64,000 nucleotides of DNA from assembly GCF_004331675.1 (NCBI RefSeq), contig NZ_SJSN01000002.1:290825-354824 (forward strand). The letters run 5' to 3'. Origin of the DNA: Pedobacter frigidisoli. Its GTDB lineage: Bacteria; Bacteroidota; Bacteroidia; Sphingobacteriales; Sphingobacteriaceae. Under the pieces are notes generated by a model that was given only the letters and a program-made list of their open reading frames with translations, was not told the DNA's origin and did not search any database. This document shows positions 1 through 8,075 of the stretch, one piece after another. The position numbers were made by a program, and so were the translations under genes. How positions within the stretch are numbered: position 1 is the first letter of the stretch; each line of letters starts with the position of its first letter.

Positions 1-1
1 T

Positions 2-1972
2 TTTGTTCAATGCCAGTCTTATTTGCCTTTCAGTTTTAGTGGCGCCATTGATAGCTGGTCATCTGGCGTTTTGTTTGATATCGTAAATATTGACGGACAA
101 GCATTAAGTTATTTAAATCGCGGTCAGGATGGACAAGGTGCAGGTTGGAGTGCTGCAAACAGTGTTTTTTGGCAATGCAGTGCTGCTCGTGTTGATAATT
201 TCCAACCGCCAACCGCTCAAAACTGGGCTTTTGGAACTTGGGCGCAATTTTCGGGAAATGGTTATTGGGATATGTCGAACGAGCAAATTCAACCTCGAAG
301 TTTATATTACGCTCAGCTAAAAGACAGGATAGGAAACGATGCTGATGCAAGAACTTTTGTACTGCCTGTAGAAACCGAGGCATCAAGTTCACCACCTGTT
401 GATGTTGCCCAAAAACTTACCAAATTAGCTTACAAACCTGCATTAACGGTTTCAGAATATATTGATTCTGCGACGGAAAGAAATAAAATTTCAACAGATG
501 CAAATCAAGCTAAAAGCATCGATAAAATTGGTTTGGATAAAATTGTTCAACCAATTCTTGCTGATGCAATGACCATCAAAAATGGTTGGTTGGTGCGTGG
601 CAATGAAATCGTTGTCGGCAACCGTCAGGATGTACCCTGGTGGAACGGAAGTGCTCGTCCGTATGGCTTAAAAAACACCAAATTTCATGTAACCCGTTTT
701 GTTCCCGGTCGTGCAGGAAATGGCTTAACAGATGATTTGGACGAAATTACAGATTCTATGAAAAATGGCTCTGTAAAAGTGTTAGACCACAATTACGGCC
801 TTTGGTACGATAGAAGAAGAGATGACCATGAACGGATTCGCCGTATGGATGGCGAAGTTTGGGCGCCTTTTTATGAATTGCCTTATGCCCGTAGCGGACA
901 AGATAAAGCTTGGGATGGTTTAAGTAAGTACGACATCACAAAATATAATCTTTGGTATTGGGACAGGTTGAAGCAATTCGCAAACCTAGCCGACCAAAAA
1001 GGTTTGGTTTTAATCCACGAAAATTACTTTCAGCACAATATTATTGAGGCTGGTGCACATTATGCCGATTTCCCTTGGCGTACGGCAAACAATATAAACA
1101 ATACTGGCTTCCCTGAACCGGTTCCTTACGCTGGCGATAAGCGAATTTTTATGGCGGAGCAATATTACGATGTCACTAATGAACATCGAAAAGCGATACA
1201 TAAAGCTTACATCAGAAAATGCTTAGAAAATTTTGATGGAAATTCCGGTGTAATCCAGTTAATAGGTGCTGAATTTACTGGTCCACTGCATTTTGTTCAA
1301 TTCTGGATTGACACGATTAAAGAATGGGAAAAGGAAACTGGTAAACACCCGATAATCGGTTTAAGTGTTACCAAAGATGTTCAGGATGCCATTTTAGCCG
1401 ACCCGAATCGTGCCAATGTTGTCGATTTAATCGATATTAGATATTGGCATTATCAGGCCGATGGAACGGCTTATGCCTCACAAGGCGGTTTAAGTTTAGC
1501 GCCTCGTCAACACGCTCGTTTACTAAAACCAAAGAAAACATCTTTTGAAGAAGTTTATCATGCTGTGTCAGAATACAAAATTAAGTTTCCAGAAAAAGCA
1601 GTGATTTATTCAGGAGATAGCTTTGATAGTTTCGGTTGGGCTATTTTAATGGCTGGTGGTTCATTATCAAATGTTGATGAGCTTGATGCATCAGTTTTAA
1701 ATCTCGCCTCAACTATGAAGCCGTTTCTTCCGGCAGGAAAATCGGCAAAACAATATGGCTTGGAAAATCCTGGCAAGGCTTACATCTTATACAATTCATC
1801 TAACGACGCCATCAATCTCGATTTAAGTAAATCAACGGGAAAATTTAATATAAAAGTATTGAATGCAAAAACAGGAAAGGCCATAAAAGAAGAAAAAATA
1901 AGTACTGGAGCCGTAGCAAAACTGAGTAAAGTTGCATCAGGAGACGAAGTTATCATCATCAATAAAATTTAA
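2..1972 (+). CDS. DUF6298-type secreted protein, 5' end outside window
   Basis: The frame is open from base 2, so the gene starts upstream of the window; the first in-window start-like codon (TTG at 23) is not the real start. The first ~110 visible codons look like the last coils of a right-handed beta-helix (NSVFWQCSA, NWAFGTWAQFSGNG, SLYYAQL). The rest, rich in Trp and Tyr, resembles the DUF6298 region found in Bacteroidetes pectin loci and may be a TIM-barrel-like domain, followed by a small C-terminal beta domain. It stops 3 bases before the GH140 gene, suggesting co-transcription. No catalytic residues can be assigned and the function is unknown; a role in pectin breakdown is inferred from the neighbours. 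Family naming is from memory. Confidence 0.6.
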   Translation, partial: FVQCQSYLPFSFSGAIDSWSSGVLFDIVNIDGQALSYLNRGQDGQGAGWSAANSVFWQCSAARVDNFQPPTAQNWAFGTWAQFSGNGYWDMSNEQIQPRSLYYAQLKDRIGNDADARTFVLPVETEASSSPPVDVAQKLTKLAYKPALTVSEYIDSATERNKISTDANQAKSIDKIGLDKIVQPILADAMTIKNGWLVRGNEIVVGNRQDVPWWNGSARPYGLKNTKFHVTRFVPGRAGNGLTDDLDEITDSMKNGSVKVLDHNYGLWYDRRRDDHERIRRMDGEVWAPFYELPYARSGQDKAWDGLSKYDITKYNLWYWDRLKQFANLADQKGLVLIHENYFQHNIIEAGAHYADFPWRTANNINNTGFPEPVPYAGDKRIFMAEQYYDVTNEHRKAIHKAYIRKCLENFDGNSGVIQLIGAEFTGPLHFVQFWIDTIKEWEKETGKHPIIGLSVTKDVQDAILADPNRANVVDLIDIRYWHYQADGTAYASQGGLSLAPRQHARLLKPKKTSFEEVYHAVSEYKIKFPEKAVIYSGDSFDSFGWAILMAGGSLSNVDELDASVLNLASTMKPFLPAGKSAKQYGLENPGKAYILYNSSNDAINLDLSKSTGKFNIKVLNAKTGKAIKEEKISTGAVAKLSKVASGDEVIIINKI

Positions 1973-1975
1973 AGT

Positions 1976-3376
1976 ATGAATTTTAAATCTAAAATATTTC
2001 TACTTGCTATAGTTTCTTTTCTTGCCTTTGGATGTAAGAAAAAACCTCATTTTGGGGATAAAAGTCTTCTGATTTCTGAGAATGCTAGATATTTTACAAC
2101 TGGAGACGGCAAACCTTTCTTTTGGTTGGGCGATACAGCTTGGCTTTTGTTCGGAAGATTGAATAGAGAAGAGGCCAATACTTATCTCGAAGACCGTAAA
2201 CAAAAGGGTTTCAATGTAATACAAGTGATGTTGTTACATGATGTTCCGTCAAGAAACATCTATTTGGATTCTTCAGTAGTTCATGCTGATGTTTCAAAAC
2301 CAATGGTTACACCTGGTAATAATCCTAAAGATTCTTTGGCTTATGATTATTGGGACCACGTAGATTATATAGTTGATAAAGCAGCGGAAAAAGGCCTTTA
2401 TATGGCTTTAGTTCCAGTTTGGGGAACAAATGTTAAACAAAAAAAGGTTAATAAGACACAAGCAAAAGCTTATGCAGAATTTTTAGCAAAACGTTATAAG
2501 GATAAATGGAATATCATTTGGTTAAATGGCGGCGATATTAAAGGCAGCGATGGGATGGATGTTTGGAAAACAATTGGCGAAACCTTAAGAGCGAACGACC
2601 CAAACCACTTAATTACTTTCCATCCGAGGGGAAGAACAGCCTCTTCGCAATGGTTCCAAAATGCGAGTTGGTGCGATTTTGATATGGTGCAATCGGGCCA
2701 CCGTCGTTACGACCAGGATACTTCTAAAAATGAAAAACTTCATTATGGTGAGGATAACTGGAAATACATCGAAGCCGATTACAAGTTAAAACCTACTAAG
2801 CCAACGATTGACGGAGAACCATCTTATGAGGATATTCCGCAAGGTTTACACGATACTACGCAGCCCCGCTGGACCGATGCTGATGTAAGGAGATATGGTT
2901 ATTGGTCGGTTTTTGCAGGTGCTTTCGGTTATACTTACGGGCACAACTCAGTGATGCAGATGTATAAAAAGACAGATTTAAATCCTGCTTACGGTCCGAA
3001 AGACCAATGGATAACGGCGATAAATGCGCCGGGAGCTAAACAGATGCAATACTTGAAAAATTTGTTGTTGGCGCATTCGTATTTTGACCGTGTACCTGAC
3101 CAAACTTTGGTTGCAGGCAAGAACGGCGAAAAATATGAACGAGTTATTGCGACAAGAGGAGAAGAATTTGCACTCCTTTATACTTATACCGGAAAAAATT
3201 TCAGCGTACAATTAGGTAAAACGGATGGCGATGATGTAAAAGCATTATGGTTCGACCCGAGAACTGGAAAAGTTAAGACAATTGGTGATTTTGAAAATAA
3301 AGGTGTAAGAGAATTTAATCCGCCGGGAGAACCCGTAAATGGTAACGATTGGGTGTTGGTATTGGAGAAGATTTAA
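1976..3376 (+). CDS. GH140-family apiosidase-like lipoprotein (DUF4038)
   Basis: This 466-residue protein begins with a lipoprotein signal (hydrophobic run, then AFGC with the acceptor Cys at residue 20), so it should be anchored in an outer membrane leaflet. The body is a (beta/alpha)8 barrel of the DUF4038/GH140 type (GDTAWLLF, GFNVIQVML, then a C-terminal beta domain from about residue 375). Candidate catalytic acids are D187 (NGGD) and E281 (DGEPSYE), placed as expected for the family. GH140 enzymes release D-apiose-linked side chains from RG-II. The gene starts 3 bases after the DUF6298 gene and is followed by a 397-base repeat-filled gap. Fold family is clear; apiose specificity is inferred from the family. 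Confidence 0.82.
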   Translation: MNFKSKIFLLAIVSFLAFGCKKKPHFGDKSLLISENARYFTTGDGKPFFWLGDTAWLLFGRLNREEANTYLEDRKQKGFNVIQVMLLHDVPSRNIYLDSSVVHADVSKPMVTPGNNPKDSLAYDYWDHVDYIVDKAAEKGLYMALVPVWGTNVKQKKVNKTQAKAYAEFLAKRYKDKWNIIWLNGGDIKGSDGMDVWKTIGETLRANDPNHLITFHPRGRTASSQWFQNASWCDFDMVQSGHRRYDQDTSKNEKLHYGEDNWKYIEADYKLKPTKPTIDGEPSYEDIPQGLHDTTQPRWTDADVRRYGYWSVFAGAFGYTYGHNSVMQMYKKTDLNPAYGPKDQWITAINAPGAKQMQYLKNLLLAHSYFDRVPDQTLVAGKNGEKYERVIATRGEEFALLYTYTGKNFSVQLGKTDGDDVKALWFDPRTGKVKTIGDFENKGVREFNPPGEPVNGNDWVLVLEKI

Positions 3377-3773
3377 ATGAACCAGTCGTTATTGCGAGGG
3401 ACGAAGCAATCTCACAAGCCAGCAACCCTTAAAGTTGCTGTCATTCTGAGGTACGAAGAATCCGCAACCGATTAGCACTGCTGAAACCTAACCCACCATT
3501 TTGGTTCCGTGGTCTATTCGGCGGTAGTTTTCTGTGGCACGAGATTCTTCACTGTGTTCAGAATGACAAAGTTGGTGATTAGGTGGGCGTTCTATATAAA
3601 CGGTCGTCACCCTGAACTTGTTTCAGGGTCTTAATAGCATGGGGGTTTTGCATGATAGATGCTGAAATAAATTCAGCATGACTAATCGGCTAAGCATGAT
3701 TAATAACAAGTATATTTCTTTTGAAATATTAAGTTAATATAGAATACAATTTGAAGAAAAAAGAAATAATAAA
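3377..3773. repeat. 397-base gap filled with three repeat types
   Basis: No gene is seen. From left to right there is a half copy of repeat family B (3387-3414), a full copy of family A (3440-3567; outer arms GTCATTCTGA and TCAGAATGAC, inner GAAGAATC and GATTCTTC), and a family D element (3604-3682) with two small hairpins, one on CCCTGAA/TTCAGGG and one on GCTGAA/TTCAGC. The last 90 bases are AT-rich and probably hold the promoter of the next gene, but no clear promoter box is seen. Confidence 0.75.
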
Positions 3774-4700
3774 ATGTTAAAAGCAAAGTTCATATCGTCA
3801 TTTCGCTTAGCCATCATTGGCCTGGCTTTCTGCGGATTAACATCTTGCTCAAAACAAGCTTATTTATTTACTTCTTTCCACGAACCGGCAACAGAGGGTT
3901 TGAGATTTTTGTACAGTTACGACGCCTACCATTGGATAGATTTGGTCAAAACATTTTTGAAACCAACTGTGGGTACACAGAAAGTCTTACGCGACCCATC
4001 GATTGTTCAAGGACCTGATGGGATATTTCATCTCGTTTGGACCTGCAGCTGGAAAGGCGATAAAGGTTTCGGTTACGCAAGTTCAAAAGATTTAATCACG
4101 TGGAGTGAGCAAAAATTTCTTCCTGTAATGGAAAGCGAACCTAAAACGGTAAACGTTTGGGCACCTGAAATTTTTTATGATGATGAGAAACAAGAATTTA
4201 TAATCATATGGGCATCTACCATACCTTTTCGTTTTGCAAAAGGAATTGAAGATGAAGATAACAACCATCGCATGTACAGCATTACGACAAAGGACTTTGT
4301 GAGTTTTTCAAAACCTAATCTGTTTATGGACCCTGGTTTTAGCGTTATCGATGCGGTTATTGTAAAACGAGCAACGAAAGATTATGTGTTGGTTTTAAAA
4401 GATAATACCCGTCCGAATAGAAATCTAAAAGTGGCTTTTGGAAAGGATGCTTTAGGCCCGTATGAGAATGTTTCGGAAACTTTTAGTCCGAAATTAACAG
4501 AGGGGCCAACCGTTGTAAAAGTTGGAGAATATTGGTTGATTTATTTTGATGCTTACGGACAGAAGATTTATTCGGCTTATAAAACTTCAGATTTTAAAAG
4601 TTTTAAAGACGTAACATCCGAGGTTTCAATACCAGAGGGGCATAAACACGGAACGATAATAAAAGTGAGAAGGAAAGTGATTGAGCGGTTGAGGAAATAA
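3774..4700 (+). CDS. GH43-type five-bladed propeller lipoprotein
   Basis: The 308-residue protein has a lipoprotein signal (LTSC, acceptor Cys at residue 25). It shows the three acids expected of GH43: D74 in RDPSIV as general base, D193 in VIDAVI as the pKa modulator, and E243 in TEGPTV as general acid. Family GH43 removes arabinofuranose, xylose or galactose from plant polysaccharides; the specificity here cannot be read from the sequence. It has a single propeller domain and no obvious accessory domain. It follows a long repeat-filled gap and is followed by a family B hairpin, so it may be transcribed apart from GH140. Confidence 0.78.
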   Translation: MLKAKFISSFRLAIIGLAFCGLTSCSKQAYLFTSFHEPATEGLRFLYSYDAYHWIDLVKTFLKPTVGTQKVLRDPSIVQGPDGIFHLVWTCSWKGDKGFGYASSKDLITWSEQKFLPVMESEPKTVNVWAPEIFYDDEKQEFIIIWASTIPFRFAKGIEDEDNNHRMYSITTKDFVSFSKPNLFMDPGFSVIDAVIVKRATKDYVLVLKDNTRPNRNLKVAFGKDALGPYENVSETFSPKLTEGPTVVKVGEYWLIYFDAYGQKIYSAYKTSDFKSFKDVTSEVSIPEGHKHGTIIKVRRKVIERLRK

Positions 4701-4707
4701 TAGTAAC

Positions 4708-4790
4708 CGTCATTGCGAGGCACGAAGCAATCTTAATGCGAACGAAAATCTAACCATAGTTGTAAGATTGCTTCGTGCCTCGCAACGACG
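4708..4790. repeat. Repeat family B hairpin (CGTCATTGCGAGG...)
   Basis: This is an inverted repeat with arms reading CGTCATTGCGAGGCACGAAG on the left and its near-complement ending CCTCGCAACGACG on the right. It lies between the GH43 gene and the next gene. A GTG at 4775 inside its right arm opens a longer reading frame, but the real start of the next gene is the ATG at 4805. Confidence 0.85.
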
Positions 4791-4804
4791 AAATTCATAA
4801 TAAA

Positions 4805-6637
4805 ATGAAAATATTTAAAATACTTTGTTTAGCATTACCATTTGCACTTGCGATTCAAACCTCGCAAGCGCAAGATACGGTGAGTTACACGGGGAAAACT
4901 TTGGTTAATGCAGATTACCATCACGGGCAGCTTTCGCCAGTAATGGGTGTGCATAATATCCAAACATTCAGAGCAAACAGAGAACATCCTGAATTGGCCG
5001 AAAACTTTGGCTGGACGTATAATCACGCCCCAATGTTGGCTTATTGGAACAATAAATTTTATATTGAATATTTAAGCGATAAGGTTGGAGAAAGCATTCC
5101 GCCGGGACAAACATTGGTTCAATCATCAGTAGATGGTTACACTTGGACAAAACCCGAAGTTGTTTTCCCGATTTATAGAATTCCCGATGGAACTACAAAA
5201 GAGGGTAGAACTGATGTGGCAAAAGATTTAGACGCCGTAATGCATCAACGTATGGGTTTCTATGTTTCTACCAAAAATCTATTTCTAGTTTTAGGTTTCT
5301 ACGCCATCAGTTTCGATGCTAAAGACGACCCGAACGATGGTCATGGAATTGGCAGAGCCGTTCGTGAAATTCAGGCGGATGGAAAGTACGGACCGATTTA
5401 TTTCATTCACTACAATCATGGTTATTCGGAGAAAAACACAAAATATCCTTTATATACAAAAAGCAAAAACAAAGCTTTTGTCCAAGCTTGTAAAGAATTG
5501 TTGGCGAATAAGTTAATGACGCAACAATGGAACGAGGAGGCTGATAGAAAAGATCCTTTAATCACATTACAGAAACAATATAAAGCGTTCAGTTACTATC
5601 ATTTGCCCGATGGAAGAGTAGTTGGTTTGTGGAAAAATGCATTAACGGCAATCAGTAAGGACAATGGTAAAAGCTGGCCTGCAAGTGCCTTTCGTGCACC
5701 TGGTTTTGTTAACAGCAACGCTAAAATCTGGGGACAAAAAACTTCGGATGGAAATTATGCAACGGTTTACAATCCATCAGAATACAGATGGCCCTTAGCG
5801 ATTTCAACTAGTAAAAATGGCTTGGAGTATACAAATTTATTATTGGTTAATGGTGAAATTACACCTATGCGTTATGGTGGTAATTACAAATCTTATGGTC
5901 CGCAGTATGTTCGAGGCATTATCGAAGGAAATGGTAAACCTGCAGATGGAAAGCTGTGGGTAGCCTATAGCATGAACAAAGAAGATATATGGGTTTCTTC
6001 GGTTCCTCTTCCTGTAAATGATAAAGCCACTCAACATGTAAACGATGATTTTGAGAAATTACCAAAAAGCAAAGAACTCGAGATGTGGAATATTTACAGT
6101 CCGCTTTGGGCGCCTGTAAAAGTTGAAAACGGTGCTTTGGTTTTAAGGGATAAAGACCCATTTGATTATGCAAAAGCAGAAAGATTATTTCCTGCATCAA
6201 AGAAGATAATCGCCTCATTTTCAGTTACACCAAAACAAAATGATTTCGGTTTGTTGGAAATCGAATTGCAGGATGCTAAAGGAATGGCAAGTGTTCGTTT
6301 GACTTTTGATACCGCCGGAAATTTAAGCGGAAAAGCCGGCGCCCGCTACAAAAACTTCATGAAATACGAATCCGGGAAAAGCTATGATATTAAACTTAAA
6401 TTAGACGCTCACACGAGGTTTTATTCGCTCACAATTAACGGAAAAGAACTTTCGCTAAGTTTAGCTTTTCAGCCTGTGGCCGATGTTTCCAGAATTGTTT
6501 TCCGCACTGGAGATGTTCGTCGTTTCCCTAATGTGGATACGCCTGCAGACCAAACTTACGATTTGAAAAATGCAGGTGAGTTAGAGAAAAAAGAAGCTGT
6601 TTATTCGATTAAATATTTAAAAACGGAGGGATTTTAA
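4805..6637 (+). CDS. Sialidase-fold propeller with C-terminal beta-sandwich
   Basis: Start chosen at ATG 4805, which gives a clean signal peptide (hydrophobic core, then SQAQ); the frame extends to GTG 4775 only through the upstream repeat. The 610-residue product has Asp-box-like turns (SVDGYTW, SKDNGKSW) over residues 30-400, typical of a sialidase-type beta-propeller. A second domain follows at about 420-600 that looks like a concanavalin-type beta-sandwich. Such proteins are often labelled exo-alpha-sialidase, but sialic acid is not expected here. The keto-acid sugars Kdo and Dha of RG-II are plausible substrates by inference only. It abuts the SGNH esterase (1-base gap). Confidence 0.6.
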   Translation: MKIFKILCLALPFALAIQTSQAQDTVSYTGKTLVNADYHHGQLSPVMGVHNIQTFRANREHPELAENFGWTYNHAPMLAYWNNKFYIEYLSDKVGESIPPGQTLVQSSVDGYTWTKPEVVFPIYRIPDGTTKEGRTDVAKDLDAVMHQRMGFYVSTKNLFLVLGFYAISFDAKDDPNDGHGIGRAVREIQADGKYGPIYFIHYNHGYSEKNTKYPLYTKSKNKAFVQACKELLANKLMTQQWNEEADRKDPLITLQKQYKAFSYYHLPDGRVVGLWKNALTAISKDNGKSWPASAFRAPGFVNSNAKIWGQKTSDGNYATVYNPSEYRWPLAISTSKNGLEYTNLLLVNGEITPMRYGGNYKSYGPQYVRGIIEGNGKPADGKLWVAYSMNKEDIWVSSVPLPVNDKATQHVNDDFEKLPKSKELEMWNIYSPLWAPVKVENGALVLRDKDPFDYAKAERLFPASKKIIASFSVTPKQNDFGLLEIELQDAKGMASVRLTFDTAGNLSGKAGARYKNFMKYESGKSYDIKLKLDAHTRFYSLTINGKELSLSLAFQPVADVSRIVFRTGDVRRFPNVDTPADQTYDLKNAGELEKKEAVYSIKYLKTEGF

Positions 6638-6638
6638 G

Positions 6639-8075
6639 ATGATTAGAAACATTAAGTTCCAACTTGTTATATTGTTATTGTCGATTGGCTTTTCAGCCAA
6701 TGCAAAAATCCTTTTGCCTCAAATTTTATCGAGCAATATGGTTTTGCAGAGAGAAAAGCCCATCAACATTTGGGGTTTTGCCTCGCCTGATGAAAAAATT
6801 GAAGTCACTTTTGCCGGACAGAAAAAACAAGTTGTTACCGATAAAAACGGGAACTGGTTGGTGGTTTTAGCACCATTAAAAACTTCAGCGAAGCCACAAA
6901 CTATGGCAATTTCCGGCTCTAACAAAATCGAACTAACCAATATTTTAGTTGGCGAAGTTTGGGTATGCTCCGGTCAATCGAACATGGAATACCAAATGCG
7001 CAAGCTGGCCAAAATTCCTAAACCTAAAAACGAAAAGTTAGGTTTTCCTGCTGATGAAGTTGAAAAAGCGAAAAATACACAAATCAGGATTTTCCTGGTT
7101 AACCGTAAACAATTATCGAAACCCGATTCAATTCATAAAAGTTGGGCGGTTGCGCAAGATTCGGCCTTACGTGCTTTTTCGGCGGTAGGCTATTTCTTCG
7201 CTAAAGAAATTCAGGAAAAACTTGGTATACCTGTCGGGATGATTTCTTCTTCTGTATCAGGTAGCGCAATAGAGCCTTGGGTTTCTCCTGATGCTTTTGC
7301 TCAAGAAGCCTATTTCAAAAACCAAAAAGTAAGCAACGACCCAGGCAAGTTTTATACGCCAATGATTGAGCCATTAACCAAATTTAAAATCCGCGGTTTT
7401 TTGTGGTATCAGGGAGAAACAAATTGCTTTTTGAATGAGACGATTAGCTATTCTTATAAACTGAAATCGCTGATTAATTTATGGAGAAAAGCTTGGGGAG
7501 AGCAAAATTTGCCTTTCTACTATGTTCAAATTGCACCTTTCGACTATAGTAAACAAAAGAGCGACAAAGTTGTACTTAAGCCCGATACTGAACCTAATTT
7601 TTGGGAAGCCCAACAACAGGTTTTGCGCATGCCAAATACAGGGATGATTTCAACTTCCGATTTAAACGATAACGGAGGAGATTTGCACCCAACTTATAAA
7701 TGGGAAGTGGGCAGAAGATTGGCACTTTTGGCTTTGGGGAAAACCTACAACCAAAAAATAGATTTTTCAGGGCCGATTTTTAAATCTGTTTCTTTCAAAA
7801 AAAATGAAGCTATCCTTGATTTTGATTATTTGAAATCAATTAATTCAACTTCAATAACAGGATTTACGGTTGCCGGAAAAGACGGCAAGTTTGTAAATGC
7901 TGATGCTTTCTCAAAAGATGGCAAAATCATTGTTTCTTCTAAAGAAATTGCAGAGCCAACTTCCGTACGTTATAACTGGACGGAGAATCCGATTGGAAAT
8001 TTTTACAGCAACGGCTTGCCTGCATTGCCTTTCCGTACCGATAATCCTCTAACTAATCAATTTAAAACCAATTAA
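6639..8075 (+). CDS. SGNH carbohydrate acetylesterase (sialate O-acetylesterase family)
   Basis: The 478-residue secreted protein (signal ending SANA) has an N-terminal beta-sandwich and then the SGNH hydrolase signature GQSNM with nucleophile S114. The second catalytic block is D348 and H350 in GGDLHP. Relatives remove O-acetyl groups from sugars; in a pectin locus the likely role is deacetylation of rhamnogalacturonan side chains before glycosidases act. The stop codon overlaps the start of the GH2 gene by one base (TAATG), indicating translational coupling. Confidence 0.85.
   Translation: MIRNIKFQLVILLLSIGFSANAKILLPQILSSNMVLQREKPINIWGFASPDEKIEVTFAGQKKQVVTDKNGNWLVVLAPLKTSAKPQTMAISGSNKIELTNILVGEVWVCSGQSNMEYQMRKLAKIPKPKNEKLGFPADEVEKAKNTQIRIFLVNRKQLSKPDSIHKSWAVAQDSALRAFSAVGYFFAKEIQEKLGIPVGMISSSVSGSAIEPWVSPDAFAQEAYFKNQKVSNDPGKFYTPMIEPLTKFKIRGFLWYQGETNCFLNETISYSYKLKSLINLWRKAWGEQNLPFYYVQIAPFDYSKQKSDKVVLKPDTEPNFWEAQQQVLRMPNTGMISTSDLNDNGGDLHPTYKWEVGRRLALLALGKTYNQKIDFSGPIFKSVSFKKNEAILDFDYLKSINSTSITGFTVAGKDGKFVNADAFSKDGKIIVSSKEIAEPTSVRYNWTENPIGNFYSNGLPALPFRTDNPLTNQFKTN

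Noticed and set aside
4775..4804. Longer N-terminus of the propeller gene starting at GTG 4775
   Set aside because: These codons come from the right arm of a family B repeat and precede a complete signal peptide beginning at ATG 4805.
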